This document shows, in pieces, positions 9,794-18,147 of a stretch of DNA of 32,175 bases. The DNA is taken from contig CALHCQ010000023.1 of assembly GCA_937936645.1 (NCBI GenBank), positions 1-32,175 of the forward strand, given 5' to 3'. The notes below the pieces were generated by a model. That model saw nothing but the letters and a program-made list of their open reading frames with translations, made no database searches and was not told the DNA's origin. This DNA is from an uncultured Algibacter sp. (GTDB lineage: Bacteria > Bacteroidota > Bacteroidia > Flavobacteriales > Flavobacteriaceae). How positions within the stretch are numbered: position 1 is the first letter of the stretch; the number at the start of each line of letters is the position of its first letter. Both the position numbers and the translations under genes were made by a program.

Positions 9794-9829
9794 TCCGTTT
9801 CAAAAAATAAATAATTAATAATTTATCAC

Positions 9830-10396
9830 ATGATAAAACAATCTTTAAATAAAAATTTGCTTTTTGTTTTGCTACTCGTTTTTATACAATCTTGTACAAA
9901 AGATGTCGATTTTTCTCAAGCAGATGCTATAGAGGCTAACCCAGTTAACCAAGTAAGTTTTTTGTTTTTTGAGGCTGAAGCTGGCGATTTTTTTGTTGCA
10001 GGTAACCAACCTGTAGCATTAAGCGATTTTATTAACATAGATGCTTTTAATAATACATTTGTAGACGAAAGTCTTGTAATGGCAGAATTCGAGTTTGAAA
10101 CCATAAATTCCATTAATAGATCTTATGAAATTCAAATGGATTTTTTTGACGAAGCAGGAACTGTGGTGCATACGTTTAGTTTTCTAACCCCTCCATCTGT
10201 AAATAATCAACCTTTGGTAACGAATCATATCGAGCCTTTTGCAGAGAACAATAATTTAAATGCTTTAAAGCAAACACGCTCTATTACCTTTACATTACGT
10301 TTATTACCAGGGCAAGCTTTGTCTCCTACAGCACCAGGAACTATAACTTTAAGATCGCAGGGTAAATTTTATTTTAATATTAAAAATCAAGAATGA
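9830..10396 (+). CDS. Hypothetical lipoprotein
   Basis: A 188-residue protein with a lipoprotein signal: a hydrophobic core (LLFVLLLV) and the lipobox FIQS-C22, then TKDVDF. The mature part is rich in beta-prone and acidic residues and contains no Cys; no enzyme motif is visible. The Lys-Asp after the Cys is compatible with the surface-export signals described for Bacteroidota lipoproteins, but I would not claim surface exposure. Its stop overlaps the ATG of the next gene by four bases (ATGA at 10393-10396), which points to translational coupling with the barrel protein. I do not recognise a named family. Confidence 0.75.
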   Translation: MIKQSLNKNLLFVLLLVFIQSCTKDVDFSQADAIEANPVNQVSFLFFEAEAGDFFVAGNQPVALSDFINIDAFNNTFVDESLVMAEFEFETINSINRSYEIQMDFFDEAGTVVHTFSFLTPPSVNNQPLVTNHIEPFAENNNLNALKQTRSITFTLRLLPGQALSPTAPGTITLRSQGKFYFNIKNQE

Positions 10397-11811
10397 GATC
10401 ATTTAGTTACCTAATATTTATTTTAACCACGTTTTGTTTTGGGCAAAATAAGCAGTTGTTATATGGGTTTTCAAATATACCTCAGGCTTTGTTACAAAAT
10501 CCTGGTGGTAAAGTAAAAAACGATTGGTATTTTGGTATACCAGCCTTATCCCACATTCATGCTAATGTAGGAAGTTCTGGTGTGTCTGCTTTCGATTTGT
10601 TTGCAGATGATGGTGTCGATTTTAACGATAAAATAGAAACCCATATATTAAGTTTAAGCGCAAACGATTTTTTTGCGGCAAACCAGCAATTAGAGATTTT
10701 TTCTGGAGGGTTTTCCTTTGGCGATAGGTTTAATAAAAACAAATATTTATCTTTTGGTCTGTATCAAGAATCAGATTTTATAGCCTATTATCCAAAAGAT
10801 GTTGTCGATTTTCTTTACGAAGGAAATGCTAACAATATAAATAGAGAATTTTCATTAACTGATTTAAACGCTAGTGCCGAAATTATATCGGTATGGCATG
10901 TTGGATTTAATAAAAAAGTAAATGAAAATTTTAGCTACGGTATTCGAGGTAAAATTTATTCAAGTTTAGTTAATGTAAACTCAACAAATAATCGAGGCAC
11001 CATAGTTACACGAACAGGACGAGATAATTTCTTAGACCATGTAATAAATATTGATGTAGAATTAAGAACATCTGGCATTAATTCTTTTGTAGAAAACGAC
11101 AGCATACAAGGGACCGATGTTATAAAAGATTTAAGAAAACGTGTTTTATTTGGGGGTAATTTAGGTTTAGGCTTCGATATTGGTTTCACAAAAAAAATAA
11201 ATAAGCAATGGACTGTAGATGGAAGTCTTTTAGATGTAGGTTTTATAACTCATAAAAAAGATGTAGAACGTTACCGTGTTTCTGGAGTTTTTCAGTTTGA
11301 TGGAATACCAGAATCTACCATTACTAATTTTGGGCAAGGAAGAAATGCCGATGTTGTTTTTAGTGAAATAGAGGAGGAGTTAGAAGACGTGTTTGAGGTA
11401 GATACCATAAGATCTAGTTATACCACATTTCGACCTGTAAAACTAAATGCATCTATAAATTATGCTTTTGGCGAAAAGTATGAAGATTCCTGTAATTGTA
11501 CAGAAAATAAAAGTGATTACTTAAATGCTGTAGGTGTGCAATTGTATGCTATTTCTAGACCTAAGCAACCTCAATTGGCATTAACGGCTTATTACTACCG
11601 CTCACTATTTAAAGGGTTACAAGCCAAAGCTACTTATACTGTAGATTCTTTTTCTTTAACAAATATAGGACTTGGTGTATCTGCAAATCTTGGGCCTTTA
11701 AATTTTTATATTTTAGCCGATAATTTACTTGAATACCAAAACATATACGATGCAAGAAGTGCATCTTTACAATTAGGATTTAATTATATTTTTAATAAAA
11801 ATGAAAAATAA
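10393..11811 (+). CDS. DUF5723-like outer-membrane beta-barrel protein
   Basis: A 472-residue protein with signal peptide MRSFSYLIFILTTFCFGQ. The mature protein opens with a pattern typical of Bacteroidota DUF5723 proteins (early NIPQALLQNPG, then YFGIPALSHIHANVG). The rest shows alternating hydrophobic and polar strands with Gly and aromatic girdles ending in QLGFNYIFNKNEK, as expected of an outer-membrane barrel. A short Cys pair (SCNCTE, near residues 366-371) lies in a probable loop. It is coupled to the lipoprotein gene by a four-base overlap and overlaps the next gene by eleven bases. Barrel topology is inference from sequence pattern; function is unknown. Confidence 0.75.
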   Translation: MRSFSYLIFILTTFCFGQNKQLLYGFSNIPQALLQNPGGKVKNDWYFGIPALSHIHANVGSSGVSAFDLFADDGVDFNDKIETHILSLSANDFFAANQQLEIFSGGFSFGDRFNKNKYLSFGLYQESDFIAYYPKDVVDFLYEGNANNINREFSLTDLNASAEIISVWHVGFNKKVNENFSYGIRGKIYSSLVNVNSTNNRGTIVTRTGRDNFLDHVINIDVELRTSGINSFVENDSIQGTDVIKDLRKRVLFGGNLGLGFDIGFTKKINKQWTVDGSLLDVGFITHKKDVERYRVSGVFQFDGIPESTITNFGQGRNADVVFSEIEEELEDVFEVDTIRSSYTTFRPVKLNASINYAFGEKYEDSCNCTENKSDYLNAVGVQLYAISRPKQPQLALTAYYYRSLFKGLQAKATYTVDSFSLTNIGLGVSANLGPLNFYILADNLLEYQNIYDARSASLQLGFNYIFNKNEK

Positions 11812-12583
11812 CTTTTTACTAATATTTGCTTGCTGTTTTTTAGTGGCAAATACCTATGCACAAACTAATTTAAATAGTTATAAGTATGTTGTTGTTCCTA
11901 AAAAGTTTTCTTTCTTTAAGCAAGCCGATAAGTATAGGTTAAATGGTTTAACGCACTTTCTATTTAATAAGTATGGTTTTCAAGCATTTTTAGAGGACGA
12001 GCCTTATCCTAAAGATTTAATTTTTAATGCTTGCAATGTGTTACATGCCGATGTTGTTAAAGAGTCTAGTTTGTTTACAACTAAACTTAAAACCATATTA
12101 AAAGATTGCCATGGTAAAATAGTATATACATCGGTATTAGGGGTGAGTAAAGAAAAAGAATTTAATAAATCGTATTCAGAAGCTTTACGCAACAGCTTTA
12201 AGTCTATACAAAAACTTAATTATAAGTATAACCCAAAATTAGATAAGGCTACGTTGTCTTTACAATATGATGTAGGCTCTAACAGTGCTAAAGAACCCAA
12301 AGAAAAATTAAAACCGTCTTTACCTTTAGACGCTCCTATTTCTACTAATAACCAGCAAGTTTTTAATTATGATGAGGTGTTTAAAGCAAGTAGCGTAAAA
12401 AACGGATATCAATTAAAAAATAGCAAAAACAAAATTGTTTACACTTTACTATCAACTAGTTTACCTAATATATATTTGATCGCTAATGAAGATGCGATAT
12501 TACATTTAGTAAATGAAGAATGGATTTTAGAGTATTATGATAATGATATAATAAAGCGCAACGTATTAGATATAAAATTTTAA
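11801..12583 (+). CDS. Hypothetical secreted protein
   Basis: A 260-residue protein with a signal peptide cut near residue 20 (LLIFACCFLVANTYAQ). The mature N-terminal 125 residues hold conserved-looking segments (VVPKKFSFF, LFNKYGFQAF, LKDCHGKIVYTS); the C-terminal third is a separate small beta-rich region. I recognise no catalytic motif. The start lies within the last eleven bases of the barrel gene, so expression is probably tied to it. Its stop overlaps rarA's stop from the other strand: the palindrome TTAA at 12580-12583 provides TAA for both. Function is unknown; position suggests a periplasmic partner of the barrel and lipoprotein. Confidence 0.7.
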   Translation: MKNNFLLIFACCFLVANTYAQTNLNSYKYVVVPKKFSFFKQADKYRLNGLTHFLFNKYGFQAFLEDEPYPKDLIFNACNVLHADVVKESSLFTTKLKTILKDCHGKIVYTSVLGVSKEKEFNKSYSEALRNSFKSIQKLNYKYNPKLDKATLSLQYDVGSNSAKEPKEKLKPSLPLDAPISTNNQQVFNYDEVFKASSVKNGYQLKNSKNKIVYTLLSTSLPNIYLIANEDAILHLVNEEWILEYYDNDIIKRNVLDIKF

Positions 12584-13866
12584 TAATTGTATTTGTCTTT
12601 CCAACGTTGTTTTAAAAAATCACGTTGAGCTTGTTCTCTAGCGTTATTTCCTGGCTCGTAAATTTTTGTGTTTTTAATGGCTTCTGGTAAGAACTCTTGT
12701 TCTGTAAAATTGTTTTCGTAGTTATGTGCGTATTTATAATTATCGCCATAACCTAACGCTTTCATTAATTTTGTAGGTGCATTTCTAATATCAAGAGGCA
12801 CAGGTAAATCTCCGGTTTGTTTTACTATTTGTTGTGCTTTACCAATAGCCATATAGTCGGCATTACTTTTTGGAGAGCAAGCTAAATAAGTGGCACATTG
12901 ACTTAATATTATACGAGATTCTGGAAAACCAATGGTACTTACTGCCTGAAAAGTGTTATTTGCCATAACCAACGCTGTAGGGTTGGCATTACCAATGTCT
13001 TCGCTAGCCAAAATAATAAGTCGTCGTGCAATAAATTTAACATCTTCTCCACCCTCTACCATTCTTGCTAACCAATATACGGCAGCATTAGGATCGCTAC
13101 CACGTATAGATTTTATGAAAGCCGATATAATATCGTAATGTTGTTCTCCTGTTTTGTCGTATCTAGCTGTGTTATTTTGTATTTTGCTTAGTACGGCTTC
13201 GTCTGTTATAACAATATTATTTGCATCAGGATATGTATTTACAATAAGTTCGAAAATGTTTAATAATTTTCTACCATCCCCACCAGAAAGTCTTAATAAA
13301 GCACTTGTTTCTTTTAGGTTGATGTTTTTTTTAACTAGATAAGTATCTGTTTTAATAGCGCGTTGTAAAAGCGTTTCTAGATCCTCTTTTGTAAACGCAT
13401 TTAGTATGTATACTTGGCATCGCGATAAAAGTGCAGGAATAACTTCAAAACTCGGGTTTTCTGTAGTTGCGCCAATAAGCGTAATCCAACCTTTTTCTAC
13501 GGCCTGTAGTAAAGAGTCCTGCTGCGATTTACTAAACCTATGAATTTCATCAATAAATAAAATAGGGTTTTTAGTTGTAAATAGACCGCCACTTTGTTTG
13601 GCTTTATCTATAACATCTCTAATGTCTTTAACTCCAGAATTTATAGCACTTAAGGTATAAAAAGGCCTATCAGATATATGAGCAATAATATTGGCTAAAG
13701 TTGTTTTTCCTGTGCCAGGAGGTCCCCAAAATAACATAGAAGGTATTAAGCCTTGTTTAATATGTTGTGTAAGCACGCCGTTTTTACCAACTAAATGCGC
13801 TTGACTTACGTAGTCTTCTAAACTTTTGGGTCTTAAACGCTCTGCTAAAGGTTCATTTACATTCAT
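12580..13866 (-). CDS. rarA: Replication-associated recombination protein RarA (MgsA)
   Basis: A 428-residue AAA+ ATPase related to the clamp loader and RuvB. Walker A is GPPGTGKTT (48-56), Walker B is LFIDEIHR (103-110), sensor 1 is GATTENPSF (132-140) and the arginine finger is in LLSRC (R149). The C-terminal tetramerisation region includes DPNAAVYWLARM and the conserved ending PGNNAREQAQRDFLKQRW. RarA acts at stalled replication forks and binds SSB-coated DNA. Length is normal. It is transcribed alone, convergent with the envelope set and divergent from the rhomboid gene; a candidate promoter lies at 13911-13943. Confidence 0.95.
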   Translation of the reverse strand: MNVNEPLAERLRPKSLEDYVSQAHLVGKNGVLTQHIKQGLIPSMLFWGPPGTGKTTLANIIAHISDRPFYTLSAINSGVKDIRDVIDKAKQSGGLFTTKNPILFIDEIHRFSKSQQDSLLQAVEKGWITLIGATTENPSFEVIPALLSRCQVYILNAFTKEDLETLLQRAIKTDTYLVKKNINLKETSALLRLSGGDGRKLLNIFELIVNTYPDANNIVITDEAVLSKIQNNTARYDKTGEQHYDIISAFIKSIRGSDPNAAVYWLARMVEGGEDVKFIARRLIILASEDIGNANPTALVMANNTFQAVSTIGFPESRIILSQCATYLACSPKSNADYMAIGKAQQIVKQTGDLPVPLDIRNAPTKLMKALGYGDNYKYAHNYENNFTEQEFLPEAIKNTKIYEPGNNAREQAQRDFLKQRWKDKYNY

Positions 13867-13910
13867 AATGTAAAAATACTTTAAATTTTAATGTGATAAT
13901 CTGCCTTTTT

Positions 13911-13943
13911 AAAAATTACAGACCTGTTTTGTTTTACTGTCAA
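13911..13943 (-). promoter_or_regulatory. Candidate rarA promoter
   Basis: On the minus strand TTG (13943-13941) is followed after 22 bases by TAATTTTT (13918-13911), one mismatch from TAnnTTTG. It is about 45 bases upstream of the rarA ATG. Spacing is good but the -7 box is imperfect. Confidence 0.35.
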
Positions 13944-14068
13944 TTTAGCATTAAATAAATAAATGGTTAGTTATTTGTATATTATACTATATAATCACAC
14001 ATTTATTTTTATAATTATTTAGTAAACAGACCTATTTTTAACCGACTATAAAGTTGCTATTACATTTT

Positions 14069-14821
14069 ATGATGAACTCAGATTACAATCCGTTTAGATT
14101 TTCGACAGGGGTTATAGCATATCCTTTGTTTTTTGTTTTACTACTTTGGTTTGTATTTTGGTTCGAAGTACGTTTTGGTTTCGACTTTGGTAATTATGGT
14201 ATTTACCCCCAAACAATAAAAGGATTGCGAGGTGTTTTATTTAGCCCATTTGTACACGGCGATATTACACATTTGTATCATAATAGCATGCCTCTTTTGG
14301 TACTTACTACAGCACTGTTTTATTTTTACAGGCCTTTAGCATGGAAAGTTATTTGCTATGGTATATTGCTTTCTGGATTTTTAACTTGGTGTATTGGTAG
14401 ACCTTCTTACCATATAGGAGCTAGTGGCCTTGTTTATGTATTAGTTAGTTTTACTTTTTTTAAAGGTATTTTTGCTAAATATTATAGGTTAATAGCCTTG
14501 TCTCTTTTGGTTGTTTTTTTATATGGAAGCATGATTTGGTATACTATGCCTGTAGAGCAAGGTATTTCATGGGAAGGACATTTATCTGGTTTAATAACAG
14601 GTTTACTATTTGCATTGATATTTAAAAAAGAAATAGCAAAACCAAAAAAATACATTTGGGAAGAAGATAATTATAATGAAGAGGATGATGTGTTTTTACA
14701 GCACTTCGACGAAAATGGAAATTTTATAGAAATTGAAGAGGCACCAATATACTTGGTGGAACCACAACAGGAGCCTCTAATAAACTACATATTTAAACCA
14801 ACGCCCAAAGACGAAAATTGA
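14069..14821 (+). CDS. Rhomboid family intramembrane serine protease
   Basis: A 250-residue polytopic membrane protein when started at the ATG at 14069; a TTG five codons upstream (14054) could extend it but the ATG pair is more likely. The catalytic Ser lies in HIGASG (S119) and the catalytic His in EGHLSG (H171). The upstream HGDITHLYHNS motif (63-73) carries the conserved His and Asn that help form the oxyanion site. About six membrane segments are visible. The C-terminal 60 residues are acidic and cytosolic-looking. Rhomboids cut membrane proteins within or near the bilayer; the substrate here is unknown. It is divergent from rarA and its stop lies six bases from the convergent rlmB stop. 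Confidence 0.92.
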   Translation: MMNSDYNPFRFSTGVIAYPLFFVLLLWFVFWFEVRFGFDFGNYGIYPQTIKGLRGVLFSPFVHGDITHLYHNSMPLLVLTTALFYFYRPLAWKVICYGILLSGFLTWCIGRPSYHIGASGLVYVLVSFTFFKGIFAKYYRLIALSLLVVFLYGSMIWYTMPVEQGISWEGHLSGLITGLLFALIFKKEIAKPKKYIWEEDNYNEEDDVFLQHFDENGNFIEIEEAPIYLVEPQQEPLINYIFKPTPKDEN

Positions 14822-14827
14822 TAGTTT

Positions 14828-15574
14828 TTATTTTTCTAAACTAACGCGTTGTCTTACTGCTTCGTATAAAAAAGCACCACAAGCAACAGACACATTTAAA
14901 GACTCTATCTCACCAAGTAAAGGTAACTTAGCCTTAGCGTCTACTACTTTTAGTGTAGATGGATTAATACCTCTACCTTCACTACCCATAATAATAGCAC
15001 AAGGTTCATTAAAAGTAACATCGTATAATGTTTGGTTCGTTTTTTCTGTGGCAGCAATAACTTTTATGCCAGATGCTTGCATGTAAAATACAGCATCTTT
15101 AATATGGTCTACCTTACATAATGGGATTTTAAAAACAGCACCAGCGCTTGTTTTTATAGTGTCTCCATTTACAGGGGCACCTCCTTTTTTTTGTACAATA
15201 ATACCATCTACCCCCGTACATTCTGCGGTTCTAATTATAGCACCAAAATTTCTAACATCACTTAATTGATCTAAAAGTAAAAATAAAGGTGTTTTACCAG
15301 ATGCTATCACTTTAGTAACTAAAGTTTCCATGTCATGAAATGCAATAGGCGATATTTGTGCTACAGCACCTTGATGGTTTTTATTACTTAATCTATTTAA
15401 CTTTTCTACAGGAACATAAGATTTGTTTATAGATTTCTTATTTAATAAAGATTCTAATTCAGTAAAAAGATCACCGTTAAGCCCTTTTTGAAGAAAAACC
15501 TTATCTATGGTTTCACCTGCGTTAACAGCTTCTATAATTGCTCTAATTCCAAAAATTTGTGTTTGTTCTTGCAT
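14828..15574 (-). CDS. rlmB: 23S rRNA (guanosine-2'-O)-methyltransferase RlmB (TrmH/SpoU family)
   Basis: A 248-residue SpoU methyltransferase. An N-terminal ribosome-binding domain starts QIFGIRAIIEAV; the trefoil-knot catalytic domain holds the three SPOUT motifs: DQLSDVRNFGAIIRTAE (about 103-119), IIMGSEGRGI (about 194-203) and ESLNVSVACG (about 223-232). It would methylate the 2'-O of G2251 (E. coli numbering) in 23S rRNA using S-adenosylmethionine. A -7 promoter box lies only four bases before the ATG, so the message may be leaderless. The gene is separated from the upstream aminotransferase gene by a strong terminator. The SpoU family has close paralogues, so the exact target is inferred. 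Confidence 0.88.
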   Translation of the reverse strand: MQEQTQIFGIRAIIEAVNAGETIDKVFLQKGLNGDLFTELESLLNKKSINKSYVPVEKLNRLSNKNHQGAVAQISPIAFHDMETLVTKVIASGKTPLFLLLDQLSDVRNFGAIIRTAECTGVDGIIVQKKGGAPVNGDTIKTSAGAVFKIPLCKVDHIKDAVFYMQASGIKVIAATEKTNQTLYDVTFNEPCAIIMGSEGRGINPSTLKVVDAKAKLPLLGEIESLNVSVACGAFLYEAVRQRVSLEK

Positions 15575-15578
15575 GGCA

Positions 15579-15586
15579 CAAATGTA
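15579..15586 (-). promoter_or_regulatory. rlmB -7 promoter box (possible leaderless start)
   Basis: TACATTTG on the minus strand matches TAnnTTTG exactly and ends four bases before the rlmB ATG. No convincing TTG is seen at the -33 position. With the usual start 5-7 bases downstream of this box, transcription would begin at about the initiation codon. Confidence 0.45.
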
Positions 15587-15637
15587 TAAAAAAAACGTTG
15601 CTATTACTTCATGTTTTATATAATGTGTGTAAAATAA

Positions 15638-15669
15638 AAAAGCAGGTACTTTATATAGTACCTGCTTTT
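15638..15669 (-). terminator. Rho-independent terminator after the aminotransferase gene
   Basis: A perfect 13-bp inverted repeat, AAAAGCAGGTACT (15638-15650) and AGTACCTGCTTTT (15657-15669), with a 6-base loop. On the minus strand it lies 24 bases after the aspartate aminotransferase stop and ends in a T-run. It insulates rlmB from the upstream genes. Confidence 0.9.
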
Positions 15670-15692
15670 AAATATGTTGTAAGTAATCTTGT

Positions 15693-16877
15693 TTAACTCA
15701 CGGCTTCTTTAATACGTTTTATAGCCTCTATAATCTGTTCTTGAGACGCCGCATAAGATATTCTAATACAGTTAGGGTTACCAAAAGCTTCACCTGTTAC
15801 CGTGGCAACTAATGCTTCTTCTAATAGATATAAAGAAAAATCTGTAGCGTTGTTTATTGTTTTTCCTCTTAATGTTTTACCAAAGTAGTGTGTTACATCT
15901 GGAAATACGTAAAATGCACCATCTGGAGTGTTAGACTTAAAGCCTTCGATGTCATTTAATAAACCTAAAATTAAATCGCGACGTATTTTAAATTCGTCTA
16001 TCATATATTTTACAGACGATGGTTCTGCTTCTAAAGCAGTAATTACTGCACGTTGAGCAATACAGTTAGCTCCACTTGTAATTTGTCCTTGTAATTTATT
16101 ACAAGCTCTAGCTATTTTTTCTGGAGCTCCAATAAATCCAATACGCCAACCTGTCATAGCAAATGCTTTCGATACGCCGTTTACAGTAATCGTTCTGTCA
16201 TACATATCGTCAAATTCAGCAATACTTGCGTGACCTTGTCCGTAGTTAATGTGTTCGTATATCTCGTCAGATACTATATAGATGTTAGGGTGCTTAGCTA
16301 ATACATCAGCTAAAGCTCTTAACTCTTCTCTTGTGTATACCGATCCACTTGGGTTACAAGGCGAGCTAAACCACATCATTTTTGTGTTTGGTGTAATTGC
16401 TGCCTCTAGCTGTGCTGGAGTCATTTTAAAATCAGTGTCAATAGATGTAGCCACTTCTACAGGTACACCATCGTTTAATTTTACGATATCCGAGTAGCTT
16501 ACCCAGTATGGGCAAGGTAAAATAACCTCGTCACCTTTGTTAAGCATAACACCAGCAATATTTGCAAGTGCTTGTTTAGCTCCTGTAGATACTACAATTT
16601 GTGGTAAAGTATATGTTAAATTATTATCGCGCTTAAATTTAGTTATAATAGCTTCCTTTAGCTCAACATACCCGTCTACTGGTGTGTAAGAGTTATAATT
16701 ATCATTAACAGCTTGAATAGCTGCGTCTTTAATAAAATCTGGCGTATTAAAGTCTGGCTCTCCAAGGCTCAAACCAATAATATCTTTTCCTTCTCCTCTT
16801 AATTCTCTTGCTTTTGCAGCCATTGCTAAGGTTGCAGAAGTAGCCATGTTTAAAATTCTATCAGATAGTAATTGCAT
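15693..16877 (-). CDS. aspC: Pyridoxal-phosphate aminotransferase, aspartate type (class I)
   Basis: A 394-residue class I/II aminotransferase. Visible landmarks are GLSLGEPDFNTP (35-46), YTPVDGYVELKEAI, SSPCNPSGSVY (171-181; the Asn contacts PLP), DEIYEHI (204-210) and the PLP lysine K237 in NGVSKAFAMTGWRIGF. The C-terminal substrate-binding Arg is in CIRISYAAS. It would interconvert aspartate and oxaloacetate (prephenate transamination is a known side or main activity in close relatives). It starts 30 bases after the desaturase stop, so the two genes are likely co-transcribed, ending at the terminator at 15638-15669. Family certain; the exact amino-acid specificity is inferred. Confidence 0.9.
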   Translation of the reverse strand: MQLLSDRILNMATSATLAMAAKARELRGEGKDIIGLSLGEPDFNTPDFIKDAAIQAVNDNYNSYTPVDGYVELKEAIITKFKRDNNLTYTLPQIVVSTGAKQALANIAGVMLNKGDEVILPCPYWVSYSDIVKLNDGVPVEVATSIDTDFKMTPAQLEAAITPNTKMMWFSSPCNPSGSVYTREELRALADVLAKHPNIYIVSDEIYEHINYGQGHASIAEFDDMYDRTITVNGVSKAFAMTGWRIGFIGAPEKIARACNKLQGQITSGANCIAQRAVITALEAEPSSVKYMIDEFKIRRDLILGLLNDIEGFKSNTPDGAFYVFPDVTHYFGKTLRGKTINNATDFSLYLLEEALVATVTGEAFGNPNCIRISYAASQEQIIEAIKRIKEAVS

Positions 16878-16907
16878 GTTTTATTCTTTGTTAAATGTAA
16901 ATATATT

Positions 16908-18002
16908 TTAAGCTATTTTAGGTTTTAAACCTAAAACTTTTAATTGATTGTAATGTTCTGAAACGGCTTTCCAAAACGTATTATATTCGTTGTATGGTAA
17001 GCTAAATTCATGAGCTGTTTCCTTTACTATTTTTGCTATTTTACTGTAATGTATATGACTAATATTTGCAAATAAGTGGTGTTCTACTTGTCTGTTTAAT
17101 CCGCCTGTATAAAACTCTGCAAGCCAGCTTTTTGGCGAAAAGTTTGATGTTGTAAACAATTGGTGTATGGCCCAAGTATTTTTCATGTTTCCATTCTCGT
17201 CGGGTAATGGCATATCGGTATTTGGCATTACATGCGCTAATTGAAATATAACACTTAATATTATTCCTGCCGTGTAGTGCATGATAAGAAAACCAATTAA
17301 TACCTGCCACCATGAAAAACCAACAGCAAGAGGTAATGCTACCCAAATAGAATAATACACTATTTTACCTATAATTAATTTTGTCCACTGTGTTGCAGGT
17401 TTAGGCAATTTACCGTAAGCTAATTTTCTTTTTAGGTATTGGTATGTTTGTATAAAATCAGTAGTAATAGCCCAATTAACAGTAAGCAAACCATATAATA
17501 AAAAAGCATAATATTTTTGGTATTTATGCATTTTAGACCATTTGGTATGTTTAGAGAATCTAATTATTCTACCAGAATCAATATCTTCATCATGACCTTG
17601 TATGTTTGTGTAAGTATGGTGTAGCACATTGTGTTGTACTTTCCAATTATAATCATTTCCAGATATAATGCAAATACTGCTTCCCATTAATTTATTTACC
17701 CATTTTTTACTAGAAAACGATCCATGATTAGCATCATGCATAACATTCATGCCAACACCAGCCATGCCAATACCAACCACAACCATTAGTAAAGCTTGTG
17801 CCCAACCTGGTAGCGACAGTGTTAATATTAAAATAGCAGGTAAAATAAGAAGCGTAAACATAACCATTGCTTTTATGTAAAGTTTCCAATTACCCGTACG
17901 TTTTATATTGTTTTCTTTAAAGTAATTATTAACACGTTTGTTAAGTGTTTTAAAAAACTTTGCAGAATCTGTTCTAGAAAATGAAACTACTTGTTTATCC
18001 AT
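16908..18002 (-). CDS. Membrane fatty acid desaturase (acyl-CoA/front-end type)
   Basis: A 364-residue integral membrane di-iron desaturase. All three histidine boxes are intact: HDANH (89-93), HNVLHH (124-129) and QVEHH (305-309; the Q in place of the first H is the front-end desaturase signature). Hydrophobic segments lie near 42-62, 68-88, 163-180, 212-230 and 233-255. There is no cytochrome b5 domain, so electrons must come from a separate ferredoxin or similar donor. The enzyme would introduce a double bond in membrane fatty acids, useful for cold adaptation. It has a strong -7 promoter box and is divergent from rsmG. Regioselectivity cannot be read from the sequence. Confidence 0.92.
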   Translation of the reverse strand: MDKQVVSFSRTDSAKFFKTLNKRVNNYFKENNIKRTGNWKLYIKAMVMFTLLILPAILILTLSLPGWAQALLMVVVGIGMAGVGMNVMHDANHGSFSSKKWVNKLMGSSICIISGNDYNWKVQHNVLHHTYTNIQGHDEDIDSGRIIRFSKHTKWSKMHKYQKYYAFLLYGLLTVNWAITTDFIQTYQYLKRKLAYGKLPKPATQWTKLIIGKIVYYSIWVALPLAVGFSWWQVLIGFLIMHYTAGIILSVIFQLAHVMPNTDMPLPDENGNMKNTWAIHQLFTTSNFSPKSWLAEFYTGGLNRQVEHHLFANISHIHYSKIAKIVKETAHEFSLPYNEYNTFWKAVSEHYNQLKVLGLKPKIA

Positions 18003-18055
18003 GCTGTTGTTTTTTATCTAATTAACTCTAATGAAGACTTTAATGCTGTCTTATG

Positions 18056-18063
18056 CAAAGATA
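18056..18063 (-). promoter_or_regulatory. Desaturase promoter -7 box
   Basis: TATCTTTG on the minus strand, an exact TAnnTTTG match, 53 bases upstream of the desaturase ATG. No clean TTG lies at the proper distance; the A/T-rich palindrome at 18087-18108 sits just beyond the expected -33 position. Confidence 0.5.
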
Positions 18064-18086
18064 GGTATAAACCAATTCAACTAATA

Positions 18087-18108
18087 CCATTTTTTTGTAA
18101 AAAAATGG
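18087..18108. repeat. Perfect palindrome in the desaturase/rsmG divergent region
   Basis: CCATTTTTTT (18087-18096), GT, AAAAAAATGG (18099-18108): a 10-bp inverted repeat around a two-base centre. It includes the TTTG that serves as -33 element for rsmG and lies just upstream of the desaturase promoter. Since both genes point away from it, a terminator role is unlikely. Confidence 0.75.
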
Positions 18109-18128
18109 GGTTAAAAAGCATATTTTTG
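18094..18128 (+). promoter_or_regulatory. rsmG promoter
   Basis: TTTG (18094-18097), 23 bases, TATTTTTG (18121-18128): full match to the Bacteroidota promoter pattern. The start codon is 20 bases downstream, giving a short leader. Confidence 0.6.
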
Positions 18129-18147
18129 CTCAAAAAATTAAGAACTC

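Noticed and set aside
12580-12583. Shared palindromic TTAA giving stop codons on both strands
   Set aside because: A real and neat overlap of convergent genes, but common in compact AT-rich genomes and of no evident functional meaning.
17059-17346. 95-residue reading frame within the desaturase gene, same strand
   Set aside because: Out-of-frame shadow; the desaturase frame there holds the QVEHH box and is clearly the real one.
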